Origin: Maioricimonas rarisocia
Lineage (GTDB): Bacteria > Planctomycetota > Planctomycetia > Planctomycetales > Planctomycetaceae
DNA: 64,000 nt
Direction: 5' to 3'
Assembly (NCBI RefSeq): GCF_007747795.1
Contig: NZ_CP036275.1
Span: forward strand, 1,564,501 to 1,628,500
Position 1 is the first letter of the stretch. Every line of letters starts with the position of its first letter. Below are positions 8,800 to 17,541 of this stretch, piece by piece. A program made the position numbers and the translations under genes. A model generated the notes under the pieces. That model made no database searches and was not told the origin of the DNA. It saw only the letters and a list, made by a program, of their open reading frames with translations.

Positions 8800-10284
8800 G
8801 TGCGACACCCATCATGGAGCCGCTGGGGGCTTGGAACATTCCTCGCGATTCTGTTCGTCATCGCGATCGGGAACCCGCTGCAGGCTCAGGACCGGCCGAA
8901 TATCCTGTGGTTGATCGCCGAAGACTTCGGCCCCGAACTGGGCTGCTACGGGCATCCTCAGGTCCGCACGCCGCACATCGATTCGCTCGCGGCTGACGGC
9001 GTGCGGTTCACACGCGCGTATACGACGACCCCGGTCTGCTCGACGAGCCGCTCGTCCTTCATGACCGGCATGTATGCATGGTCGATCGGTGCCCATAACC
9101 ACCGTTCCCATCGAAAGGACGGTCACACGCTGCCGGACGGAGTGCGGGTTCTGACCGACTGGCTGCGTGACGCCGGTTACTTCACTGCCAACGTGCGGCA
9201 CTTTCCGGAGGGAGTCGACTTCCGCGGCACGGGGAAGACCGACTGGAACTTCAACTATCAGGGCAAGCCGTTCGATACCGACCGCTGGAACGACCTGAAG
9301 TCGCATCAGCCGTTCTATGCGCAGGTGAACTTTCCGGAGACGCATCGCGGCCGCGAGTGGAATCAGGCCCACGAGCACATTGACCAGCCAGCAGATCCCG
9401 ACAAGGTCGAGATTCCGCCGTACTACCCCGATCACGAGATCACCCGCCAGGACTGGGCCCAGTACCTGAACACGGCGATGTCGCTGGATCGGAAGATTGG
9501 CCGCATCCTCGAGCTGCTGGAAGAGCAGGGGCTCAGCGAGAACACGATCGTTGTGTTCATGGCGGATCACGGGCGGGCGATGGTTCGCGGCAAGCAGTGG
9601 CCGTATGACAGTGGACTGCACGTTCCGCTAATCATCCGCTGGCCGGAAGGAATCCCCGCTCCGGAAGAGTACTCGGCCGGCAAAGTGGAAGATGCACTGA
9701 CGGCGTCGATCGACGTGACGGCGACGACGCTCTCGTGGGCCGGCGTGCCGAAGCCGGAGACAATGCAGGGACGTGTCTTCTGGGGACCGAACGCCGCCGC
9801 ACCGCGTGAGTATCTGTTCGGCGGCCGGGACCGGGGGGACGAGACGGTCGACCGGATCCGGACAGTGCGGGATGATCGCTTCCGCTACCTCCGGAACTTC
9901 TACCCGGAGCGCCCGTTTGCGCAGCTCAATCGGTACAAGGAGTTCTCGTACCCGGTGCTGCGGCTGATGCATCGTCTGGACGAGTCCGGCGAGCTGGAGG
10001 AAATGAATCCGCACGCAGCCCGACTGATGGCCCCGACCCGTCCTCGCGAGGAGCTGTACGACCTCGAAAGCGATCCCTGGGAACTGAACAACCTTGCGGA
10101 CGATCCTGCCCATCGGGAGACGCTGCTGCGGCTGCGGAGCGTTCTCGAAGCGTTCATCGTGGAATCGGACGATCAGGGGCGGTTTCCGGAACCTCCCGAG
10201 GTGATCGAGCACTGGGAGTCGGAGATGCAGCGGGTCTACGATCAGAAGCTCGAGAAACTGCGGGCGGCCGAAGCAGGGAACTGA
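8800..10284 (+). CDS. Exported sulfatase (S1 type, CSTSR motif)
   Basis: GTG start behind GGAG; a signal peptide with a long hydrophobic core spans 1-30. The alkaline-phosphatase-fold N-terminus has the metal-binding ED pair in IAEDFGPELGCYG and the formylglycine site C80-S-T-S-R84, followed by SFMTGMY. Threonine stands where most sulfatases have Pro or Ala, although the Cys and Arg needed for modification are kept. MADHGRAM supplies the second metal pair. The 494-residue length suits an N-sulfoglucosamine sulfohydrolase-like or arylsulfatase-like enzyme acting on polysaccharide sulfate esters in the periplasm or outside. It converges on the pectate lyase gene 23 bases away. Confidence 0.88.
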   Translation: MRHPSWSRWGLGTFLAILFVIAIGNPLQAQDRPNILWLIAEDFGPELGCYGHPQVRTPHIDSLAADGVRFTRAYTTTPVCSTSRSSFMTGMYAWSIGAHNHRSHRKDGHTLPDGVRVLTDWLRDAGYFTANVRHFPEGVDFRGTGKTDWNFNYQGKPFDTDRWNDLKSHQPFYAQVNFPETHRGREWNQAHEHIDQPADPDKVEIPPYYPDHEITRQDWAQYLNTAMSLDRKIGRILELLEEQGLSENTIVVFMADHGRAMVRGKQWPYDSGLHVPLIIRWPEGIPAPEEYSAGKVEDALTASIDVTATTLSWAGVPKPETMQGRVFWGPNAAAPREYLFGGRDRGDETVDRIRTVRDDRFRYLRNFYPERPFAQLNRYKEFSYPVLRLMHRLDESGELEEMNPHAARLMAPTRPREELYDLESDPWELNNLADDPAHRETLLRLRSVLEAFIVESDDQGRFPEPPEVIEHWESEMQRVYDQKLEKLRAAEAGN

Positions 10285-10307
10285 GCGTCCGCACCAGGTA
10301 CTGAGAG

Positions 10308-11756
10308 TCACCGGGCCGCGAGGAACTCGGCCAGCGTGACGATGTTCTCTGCGAACGTCTCGGAGCTGATGATCTGCCGCGTGTCATCGTCCTCGCCGTG
10401 GTACCGCAGCCGACCCTCTTCCACCCATGCGCCCTGGCTGTTGAGCGCGTCGATGACTTCCCGCGTGCGCTTCGTCAGGGCGGTCGACTTCCGCGGGCGC
10501 CGGATGTCGGGCTGCCGTCGTTCCGTCTGAGCCGGTCGTTCCCGGGCCCGTTCGTAGAGCGTGGCGATCCGGTCCAGCTTCGAGCTGACGATGAAGCCGT
10601 AATGCGTCGGCATGTCGGCGTCGGAGTCGGTCAGCCGATAGTCCTTGGTGAAGTACAGCGGCTGATCGGTGCCGATCTCGTAGAACCGGGCCAGGCGACC
10701 GTCGGGGCGGAGCAGGGACCGGTAGTACTCGAGAGCGCGGGGAAGCGGTTCAAGAAACCGTTCCTCGCCCGTCCGCCGGTACAGCTCGATGAGCATCAGC
10801 ATCACGGCCTGTGATTCGCCGCCGGTGATCGACGGTGGCTCGAACTTGCGGGCCCAACTCGGATGCATCTCGCGGTTGTACTGCTGTGCCCAGCCCGGCT
10901 GTGGCTCGGGCAATTGAGCGAGCAGCAGAAACTCGCCGCCGCGGATGGCCGAGGCCCGATATCGTTCGTCCCCGTAGACGTCCCACGCGTGGAACATCGT
11001 GGTGACCATGTCGCGGATGGTGTTGTCGTTGAGTGTGTAGTCGCTTTTGTAGTCTCTTCCGGGATAGGTTCGCGACCAGGATTCGGGCAAACTGGCCTTC
11101 GTCACGGGGAACTGGTCGGGATCGGGAAACTCGCTGTATCGCTGCGGCCAGGCGCCGTTGGGGTACTGCGCCTTCAGGAACGACTCGAGCGCATACGTCG
11201 CTGCCTCGTGAATCGCCTCGTCCCGAAACTCCAGTTCGCGGTCGAGCTCCATCAGGAAGAGGAGGGCTGACTGCGACTTGTTATCGTCGAACGTCGTCGT
11301 GTTGCGGCGGCCTTCGGGGGAGTCACCGTCGACCCGGTAGGCGTATCGAAGGCGATCTTCGGGATCGAATTCGATCCGGTTGTCCCATCCCCCCGAGTGC
11401 AGCTGTCCCCGCACGAGCGCCATACCGGTCTCGACCGCAGCGTCCAGCAGAAAAGCCCGCTGCGAAAGCTGGTAGGCCCTCAGGTACGACAGCCCGATCG
11501 CAGGAGTGCCGGGCGGCTGAATCCAGGCGGTCGTCGGCTTGACGCGCCCTTCGCCCTCACGTTTCGCGAGATCGGCACTGAGGCGATAGACGTATCCCCC
11601 CTGGACGCCGGCATGCGTGCGGAAGTACTCGACGGCTCGCGAAAGGGCGCGACTGGCCTCTTCTTCATCGACGCGCGTTGCGTCGTCGGCCGATAGCCCG
11701 CCAGCCGTTGTTCCAGCAAACGCTATGGCTGCAACCAGAAAGGTGACCCGAAGCAT
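10308..11756 (-). CDS. Pectate lyase, PL10-like, exported
   Basis: Signal peptide at 1-22 (cleavage near LSADD). The body shows the helix-rich toroid signatures of family PL10: HSGGWDN (120-126), TTFDDNKSQSAL (154-165), QYPNGAWPQRY (197-207), then TLNDNTIRDMV and GWAQQYN and FEPPSI segments. PL10 enzymes cleave polygalacturonate by beta-elimination with calcium help. The 482 residues exceed the minimal catalytic domain; the last 60 residues (TALTKRTREVIDALNSQGAW onward) form an extra helical and strand segment. It is the last gene of a five-gene leftward block, 53 bases after the WD40-like lipoprotein. Family call moderate to good. Confidence 0.72.
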   Translation of the reverse strand: MLRVTFLVAAIAFAGTTAGGLSADDATRVDEEEASRALSRAVEYFRTHAGVQGGYVYRLSADLAKREGEGRVKPTTAWIQPPGTPAIGLSYLRAYQLSQRAFLLDAAVETGMALVRGQLHSGGWDNRIEFDPEDRLRYAYRVDGDSPEGRRNTTTFDDNKSQSALLFLMELDRELEFRDEAIHEAATYALESFLKAQYPNGAWPQRYSEFPDPDQFPVTKASLPESWSRTYPGRDYKSDYTLNDNTIRDMVTTMFHAWDVYGDERYRASAIRGGEFLLLAQLPEPQPGWAQQYNREMHPSWARKFEPPSITGGESQAVMLMLIELYRRTGEERFLEPLPRALEYYRSLLRPDGRLARFYEIGTDQPLYFTKDYRLTDSDADMPTHYGFIVSSKLDRIATLYERARERPAQTERRQPDIRRPRKSTALTKRTREVIDALNSQGAWVEEGRLRYHGEDDDTRQIISSETFAENIVTLAEFLAAR

Positions 11757-11809
11757 GAGGTCTCGCTCCGCAGGCGTTTCGAGAGGATTCTCCGCGACGC
11801 GTCAGTCGC

Positions 11810-14800
11810 CTACCGTCGCGGTTCCGGTCCACGGACGGTCAGCTCCGAGTACCCTTTGCCGTCCGATGCTCCGGCGGGGAACAGGTACTTGGGCGGCTCG
11901 AAGTTCTCCAGCTGCGACTTGGCACGCTGCCACATCGCTTCGGTCATCTGGCGATCGGCGTCGCGCTGGATCTCTGCTTCGGAGGCGTCGCGGCGATAGC
12001 TGAACATCCCCGAATTCGTGGACACCATTGTCGTCTGCCAGTCGATACGGCCGCTCGCTCGCATCGAAACGTCCCAGGTGACCCGCTTGCCGGACAGCTG
12101 CACCGTCGGTCGTCCCATCCCACCGAACCTGCGGTTGATCCCCAGTGGATCATTCGTCAACTGCTCGCCGGTGTTCTCAAGTCTTCCGTTGATGGTCAGG
12201 GTCACGCCGGCGGCATCGTCGACGAGGATGTCGGCAACCGCATACCGGGCGATCAACTGCTCACGGACCCGTTTGCCGAAGTCGGAGTCATCCGGAGGTG
12301 CCGGGATCTGGATATCGAGGCGGACGCTTCCCCCCGGTTGCAGCAGCAGCGGAAAGCGGTGGGTGTCGTCGGTGGCTTCACCCCGAATCGATTCTTCCGG
12401 AAGCTGCACACCGTTGACCACGTACTTGCGGTCCCCCAGTGCGTTGGCACTGATGTACCAGTGCGCACCGTCCGGGCTTTCCCGCAGATGCATGCCCCGA
12501 TTGAGGGTGTATTTCCAGGCGACCGACTCGGTGTTCAGATTGACCAGTGACGTTCCGTCGAGCAGCAGGAAGTCGTCATCGCACCATTGCAGGTTGCGAC
12601 AGGTCACCGGCAGCGGAAATCGCCGTGTGTCCGCTCCGGTTTGCATGTCGATGATGGCCAGTTCTCCGCCGGACATCCGCCAGGTCATGGCAGCGGCCCA
12701 TTTCCCGTTGGTGTGGAACGCGCAGGCACTCACGTACCCCGGTGCGATCCCGGGAAACTCGAGGGCACCGGCCACCTGTCCTGTCAGCGCTTCAAGCAGC
12801 GTAAAGCCGAAGTGATTGGGGTCGGCGACAGCAATGTAGCGGCGTCCCGGTGAAAGGACGGGTGTCAGTTCCCCGACGGCAACTTCGTAGACGGCTTTGC
12901 AGTCCGGCAGGCTCCACAGGATCATCCGGCCGGCCGCGACGGTCAGCAGGTGCGAATCGTCCACGAATTCTGCATACGAGATGACGCGATGGGCCTGTTT
13001 CTCTTCGGCCACGTAGGGACGGAAGCCGGCGATGTGACTGCCGTCCTCCAGCGACCAGATGTCGAGGCGGTCGAGCCCGTCGGCAATGGCGGTCACCATC
13101 TTCTGGCCGTCCGGACTGACGTCCATCATCAGCGTCGTGAAGGGAATCTCGATCTTGCGACCTTCCCTCCGGTTGCGGAGATCGAACTGCTCCACCCAGA
13201 CCTTCGTCGGTTCGGGGGCACGGAAGAAGCGGTTGGTGCGGGTGTCGATCCGGTCGGCCGAATACATCACGACCAGCCGGGCCGCATCCAGATCGGACAT
13301 CGCGGCGCGAAAGACATGCCCACCGGGAATCTGCAGCGGTCGGCTCGTCAGCTTGACGGGCGAGGTGACCGGATCGGGAGTGACGTTCCAGGGGGTGCCC
13401 CGTCCGGCCAGAGTGACCTGGGCGGCGGCGGACCGATCGGCGGCGGTGAGGGGCGGCAGGTTCGCATCGTCGGCCGTACCGCCCGCGGCGATGGCGGCGG
13501 CAGCGTTGGTGAACTGCTCGCTCAGGTCGTAGCGGGTGATGGCCTGATTCTGGACAACCGCGATCTGCCGTTCATCGAGAATGCCAATGCGGTAGGTCGT
13601 CTTGTCCGGAAGATTGGCGATCAGCTGTTCGGACTCGGTGTCGAAGACGCCGCGGCCGTAGATGAGCAGGTGACGCCCATCAGGAAACCACTCGACGGCC
13701 GGGCCCTGATACTTGTCGTGCGGATCGATCTGTTTCCAGAGCCGATCGGCGATCGGGATCTCCTTTTCGAGGCTGCCGTCCTTCAGGTTCCAGATCAGCA
13801 GCACGCCGCCGAAGTGGCCATCGTTGAGCGATGCCAGCCGCTTGCCGTCGGTCGTGTGAGCGGTGCCGACGAACGATCCGCGGTTACTGGTTTCGATCCG
13901 GCCGGCCAGATCACCGGTCGTGACGTCATAGAAACTGAGGCTCTGTTTGAAACCGCTCCGATCGACGATCAGCAGATAACGGCCTCCGGGGCTGATCGAC
14001 CACGCGTTGTCGACGCGCCAGTCGGGCAGATCGATTGTCGCCTGCAGTTCGAAGTCGGGGACCGTCCAGACCTGCAGCACGTCCTGATCCTCGAAGAGCA
14101 GGCGGTTGTCTGCGGCAAAGGTGACCATCGAGGTGCGGCGGCCTTCCAGGGGAATGGCCTGAATCGGTTTCTCCGCCGCGACATCGTACACACCGACGAC
14201 TTCGGCCCAGTAAGGTTTGGCGGCGAAGTACTTGCCGTCAGGACTCAGGTCCATCATCGTGCTCTGGGCCAGTTCGAGCCCGCCGATCACGCCAAGCTTC
14301 TTCTTCGTTCGCAGGTCCCAGACTTCGCGGTACTCGTTGCGGCGTTCGTTGAGGCCGAGCCCGACGAAGGGGCTGGGCATGTTCGAGTACAGAATGCGGA
14401 CATGGCCCCCTTCACGCATTTCGCGAACCCAGTCCGGTCCGGTCCCACCGGCGGCGGTCAGACCGGGAATCTTGACGCCCAGCGTCGCTTCGGGGGGAAC
14501 CTGGAAGCCTTCCTCAGCCGGATCGGGAACGACCGACCAGGTGGTGACCGTTTCGGTCGTCCGGGACTGACCGAACGACCGGACGTCTTCGGGATTGTTC
14601 GGGGGGAGTGAGTTCGACCCGGCGCCGTTATCACCCGTGTCGGCTGTTTCGGTCTCGGTTGATGTGTTCGTGCCGTTGGCGGGCGTCGAGGATGTTGCTC
14701 CGGGCGTACCATCTCCCCTGCCGGGGTACGTCGCACCCGAAGGACGTCCGCCCGGACGCCGCATGCCGGGCCCGCCTGCCGTGGGAAATCCCGGTCGACG

Positions 14801-15133
14801 ACCCGGCTGGGCTGTGGGGGCGCCATGGCCGGCCGCAGGACTGGTCGTCGTTGCAGGAGAGTGGCCGGCGGCGGGGCTGCTGACCTCGGGAGCGTGGGCG
14901 GTCGCGGGAGCGTGCGAAGCGGCCGGTGTCGAGGCCACCGGACTGGTCGCACCTCCGGCGGGAGAGGCCGGCGTCGTGGTGCGGGGAGGTGGAGCCGCCT
15001 GCGGCGTTGGCGTGGCCGACTGGTACGGGTTGGAGACCGGCTGAGGAGCGGTATTGCCACCGTCACAACCGACCATTGCCAGTGCGACGACTACGAGGGG
15101 ACAGGCAGCGACGTACGTCTGCACGGATCTCAT
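11810..15133 (-). CDS. Large WD40-like beta-propeller lipoprotein
   Basis: The start at 15133 has an AGGAGATGG site and gives a lipoprotein signal with lipobox AMVGC (Cys23). A Thr/Pro/Ala/Gly-rich disordered tether covers roughly 24-190. The rest, about 900 residues, alternates DG/W/strand blocks such as LSPDGKYFAAKP, FAADNRLLFEDQDVLQVWTVPD, ISPGGRYLLIVD and VSPDGQKMVTAIADGLDRLDIWSLEDG, i.e. two or more seven-bladed WD40-like propellers, closing with a non-repeat beta domain. Likely a periplasm-facing scaffold. Downstream of the transaminase gene (146 bases) and upstream of the pectate lyase gene, all in the same direction. Binding partner unknown. Confidence 0.75.
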   Translation of the reverse strand: MRSVQTYVAACPLVVVALAMVGCDGGNTAPQPVSNPYQSATPTPQAAPPPRTTTPASPAGGATSPVASTPAASHAPATAHAPEVSSPAAGHSPATTTSPAAGHGAPTAQPGRRPGFPTAGGPGMRRPGGRPSGATYPGRGDGTPGATSSTPANGTNTSTETETADTGDNGAGSNSLPPNNPEDVRSFGQSRTTETVTTWSVVPDPAEEGFQVPPEATLGVKIPGLTAAGGTGPDWVREMREGGHVRILYSNMPSPFVGLGLNERRNEYREVWDLRTKKKLGVIGGLELAQSTMMDLSPDGKYFAAKPYWAEVVGVYDVAAEKPIQAIPLEGRRTSMVTFAADNRLLFEDQDVLQVWTVPDFELQATIDLPDWRVDNAWSISPGGRYLLIVDRSGFKQSLSFYDVTTGDLAGRIETSNRGSFVGTAHTTDGKRLASLNDGHFGGVLLIWNLKDGSLEKEIPIADRLWKQIDPHDKYQGPAVEWFPDGRHLLIYGRGVFDTESEQLIANLPDKTTYRIGILDERQIAVVQNQAITRYDLSEQFTNAAAAIAAGGTADDANLPPLTAADRSAAAQVTLAGRGTPWNVTPDPVTSPVKLTSRPLQIPGGHVFRAAMSDLDAARLVVMYSADRIDTRTNRFFRAPEPTKVWVEQFDLRNRREGRKIEIPFTTLMMDVSPDGQKMVTAIADGLDRLDIWSLEDGSHIAGFRPYVAEEKQAHRVISYAEFVDDSHLLTVAAGRMILWSLPDCKAVYEVAVGELTPVLSPGRRYIAVADPNHFGFTLLEALTGQVAGALEFPGIAPGYVSACAFHTNGKWAAAMTWRMSGGELAIIDMQTGADTRRFPLPVTCRNLQWCDDDFLLLDGTSLVNLNTESVAWKYTLNRGMHLRESPDGAHWYISANALGDRKYVVNGVQLPEESIRGEATDDTHRFPLLLQPGGSVRLDIQIPAPPDDSDFGKRVREQLIARYAVADILVDDAAGVTLTINGRLENTGEQLTNDPLGINRRFGGMGRPTVQLSGKRVTWDVSMRASGRIDWQTTMVSTNSGMFSYRRDASEAEIQRDADRQMTEAMWQRAKSQLENFEPPKYLFPAGASDGKGYSELTVRGPEPRR

Positions 15134-15279
15134 GATCCATCTCCTGCGTTGTCGAACGTTTCGTACGGGAGTCGACACAGGCCCGCCGGCTGCGTGGTGA
15201 TCTGCAGGTCCGGTGTGTTGTCTTCCGAAATGTCATCCGCGACGCGAAATGTGAACGGAACGGTTCATCGCGGACGTCT

Positions 15280-16164
15280 TCAACTCGATGGGGAGGCATC
15301 TCCGGCCAGCCAGTCTGCCACGTAACCGCGATAGGCGGCTGCAATCTGGCAGGTGACCTTACCGGGCTGTCCCGAACCGACAGGCCGGTCATCAACCCGG
15401 GTGACCGGCAGGACCTCCGCAGTCGTCCCGGTCAGAAACAGTTCGTCCACTTCAGGCAGCCGGTCTCGCGAAAGCGGTTCTTCGCGGATCGGGATGTCGG
15501 CCCGATTCGCCAGCTGAACCACCAGATTCCGCGTGATCCCCGGCAGGATGTTTCGTGCCAGCGGAGCGGTCATCACGGCCCCGTCGCGTACGCCGAACAG
15601 ACTCGTATGAGACCCTTCGGTGATCGTTCCATCGGCCGAGACAAGGATCGCCTCGGCACAGCCTGCTTCTCGGGCTGCCTGGGCGGCCAGGCAGTTTCCA
15701 AGCAGGTTCACCGATTTGATGTCGCACCGTTTCCACCTCAGATCGTCAAAGGTGACGACGCCGACTCCAGTCTTCCGGTGTTCGGCGTGAGGATCGTCCT
15801 CGAGAGGTGAGACGTAAATCAGCTCGTTTGGTTCAGTCGGATTGGCAGGAAAGTAGTGAGTTCGCGGAGCTTCTCCCCGCGTGACCTGCAGATAGATCAG
15901 GCCGTCCCGGACGGGTTGCCGCTCGAGCAGTTCGAGAATCCGCCGGCTGATGTGATCGACGTCCGTCTCGATTCGGATCTGGTCCAGGCTCCGCCGCAGG
16001 CGGGCCATGTGCTCGTCGAGCAGAAAGGGACGCCCCTCGTAGACCCGCAGGGCCTCGTAGATGGCGTCGCCGAACAGGAATGCCCGGTCCAGCACCGAAA
16101 CGCGGACTTCGGACAGCGGCATGACCTCGCCGTTCCAGCTGGCGAGTGGTGATGGTTGATTCAC
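15280..16164 (-). CDS. dat: Class IV aminotransferase, D-amino-acid transaminase-like
   Basis: A 294-residue cytoplasmic PLP enzyme. FGDAIYEALRVYEGRPF at the N-terminus, TRGEAPRTHYFP (95-106) and RWKRCDIKSVNLLGN around the PLP-binding Lys150 follow the D-alanine transaminase pattern more closely than the branched-chain pattern, and LTGTTAEVLPV closes the active site. It would interconvert D-alanine and D-glutamate with 2-oxo acids, supplying cell-wall or other D-amino acids. It lies 58 bases after the cyclophilin gene on the same strand. Branched-chain or 4-amino-4-deoxychorismate activity cannot be fully excluded. Confidence 0.82.
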   Translation of the reverse strand: MNQPSPLASWNGEVMPLSEVRVSVLDRAFLFGDAIYEALRVYEGRPFLLDEHMARLRRSLDQIRIETDVDHISRRILELLERQPVRDGLIYLQVTRGEAPRTHYFPANPTEPNELIYVSPLEDDPHAEHRKTGVGVVTFDDLRWKRCDIKSVNLLGNCLAAQAAREAGCAEAILVSADGTITEGSHTSLFGVRDGAVMTAPLARNILPGITRNLVVQLANRADIPIREEPLSRDRLPEVDELFLTGTTAEVLPVTRVDDRPVGSGQPGKVTCQIAAAYRGYVADWLAGDASPSS

Positions 16165-16222
16165 CAGGCACTCCTGCGACGTGACAACTCGATCGGGGGG
16201 AACCCTTCGCGGGGGAGGGGGA

Positions 16223-17392
16223 TCAGCTTTCCGGATTGGTTTCCGGCTTGTACTCGTGGTCGCGCTTGCGGGTCACGGTCGCCGAGAGGATCTCGTCGTT
16301 GACTTCCAGATCGGCGACGACGTCCATCCCGTTGACGACGCGACCGAAAACAGTATGCGCGCCGTTGGGATTCATGTCACGATTGAGGTGCGGCGTCGGG
16401 AGATGCGTGAGGAAAAACTGCGATCCTCCCGAATCGCGGCCGGCATGCGCCATGCTCAGGCTGCCGGCGAAGTGTCGCCGCGCGCCCTCTTCGTACACTT
16501 CGCAGTCGATCGTGTAGCCGGGGCCGCCGGTGCCGGGCGTCGCGGGATCGCCTTCGCGGCTGTGCGGGCAACCTCCCTGGGCCATGAAGCCCTGGATGAC
16601 GCGGTGGAACCGGATGCCGTCGTAGAAATCCTTCTCAACCAGGCTGATAAAGTTCGCGACCGTATTGGGGGCGTCATCCTCGAAGAGTTCGATCTCGATG
16701 TCGCCGCGGCTGGTCTTGAAAACGACGCGAGGCAGCTGGTCGTTACCGGTCGCTGCCGCTTCCTTCGCACGAATTGCCTGTTCTTCCTGCCAGTACTCCT
16801 GGTACTTGCGGGCGTTGTCGAGGTAGACCTGGGACAGTTGCGGCACGAGCACCTTGTTGTCGCGGGCCTGCTCGAGGATCGTGGCGGCCCCTTCGAAGTC
16901 GTGGATCGCGAAGTGCGAAATGCCGCCGAGGTTCGCAGCCAGCTGATGCGTCGGATCCTGCTCGAGGATCATGTCGGCGACGCGGGCCGCCTCGGCGAAG
17001 CTGTTCTCGCTGTAGCTGATCTCCAGAACGATTTCGGCCGCGTCGACGTCATCGGGATGTGACTTCAGCCGCTCGGGTGCCTGAACGCGCAGTTTGGGGA
17101 AGACGTTCTGACGCAGGTTGGCGATCATCTCGCCGGCTTCCTGACGAAGCTTCTGCTGTTCTTCCGGCTGGGCGGTGCCGAATGACTTCTGGATCTCTTC
17201 CAGCCGCGCGTAAGCAGATTTCTTGGCGGCGACGAGTTCTTCCCAGCTCGCCTGCTGGCCGGTTTCGGCGGCCGGAGCGGCGTCGTCAGCCGTGGCGAAA
17301 GTGGGAGCCAGAACGGCAAGGCTGATCGAAGCGACCAGAATGCCGGCGCAGAGTGGGAGTTCAAACGAGACCCGGTTGCGGGGTGAAAGCAT
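16223..17392 (-). CDS. Exported cyclophilin-type peptidyl-prolyl isomerase
   Basis: Start taken at the ATG at 17392, giving 389 residues with a signal peptide (ELPLCAGILVASISLAVLAP core, cleavage after ATA). Residues about 40-200 are helical, TPR-like, with DPTHQLAANLGGISHFAIHDFEGA. The C-terminal half is a full cyclophilin domain: VFKTSRGDIEIELFEDDAPN, FHRVIQGFMAQGG and SGGSQFFLTH contain the catalytic Arg and the ligand-pocket residues. It should assist folding of exported proteins by proline isomerisation. It sits between the toroid membrane protein gene and the transaminase gene in the leftward block. Confidence 0.88.
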   Translation of the reverse strand: MLSPRNRVSFELPLCAGILVASISLAVLAPTFATADDAAPAAETGQQASWEELVAAKKSAYARLEEIQKSFGTAQPEEQQKLRQEAGEMIANLRQNVFPKLRVQAPERLKSHPDDVDAAEIVLEISYSENSFAEAARVADMILEQDPTHQLAANLGGISHFAIHDFEGAATILEQARDNKVLVPQLSQVYLDNARKYQEYWQEEQAIRAKEAAATGNDQLPRVVFKTSRGDIEIELFEDDAPNTVANFISLVEKDFYDGIRFHRVIQGFMAQGGCPHSREGDPATPGTGGPGYTIDCEVYEEGARRHFAGSLSMAHAGRDSGGSQFFLTHLPTPHLNRDMNPNGAHTVFGRVVNGMDVVADLEVNDEILSATVTRKRDHEYKPETNPES

Positions 17393-17541
17393 GGAGAGAC
17401 TCTCGGATGATTCGGGGAGGGCAATGTGCAGTCGGGACGGAGAAAACGTCATTCCGTCCCAGTCAAGTCTAGACAATCCCCCGAAGGCGAGAAAGCCCCA
17501 CAACGCACTCAGGCGGCACTGTCGGCAGAGCTTTCGTCACG

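Noticed and set aside
12950-14611. Rightward 553-residue open frame opposite the WD40-like lipoprotein
   Set aside because: Composition is an antisense image and the lipobox-bearing leftward frame is clearly coding.
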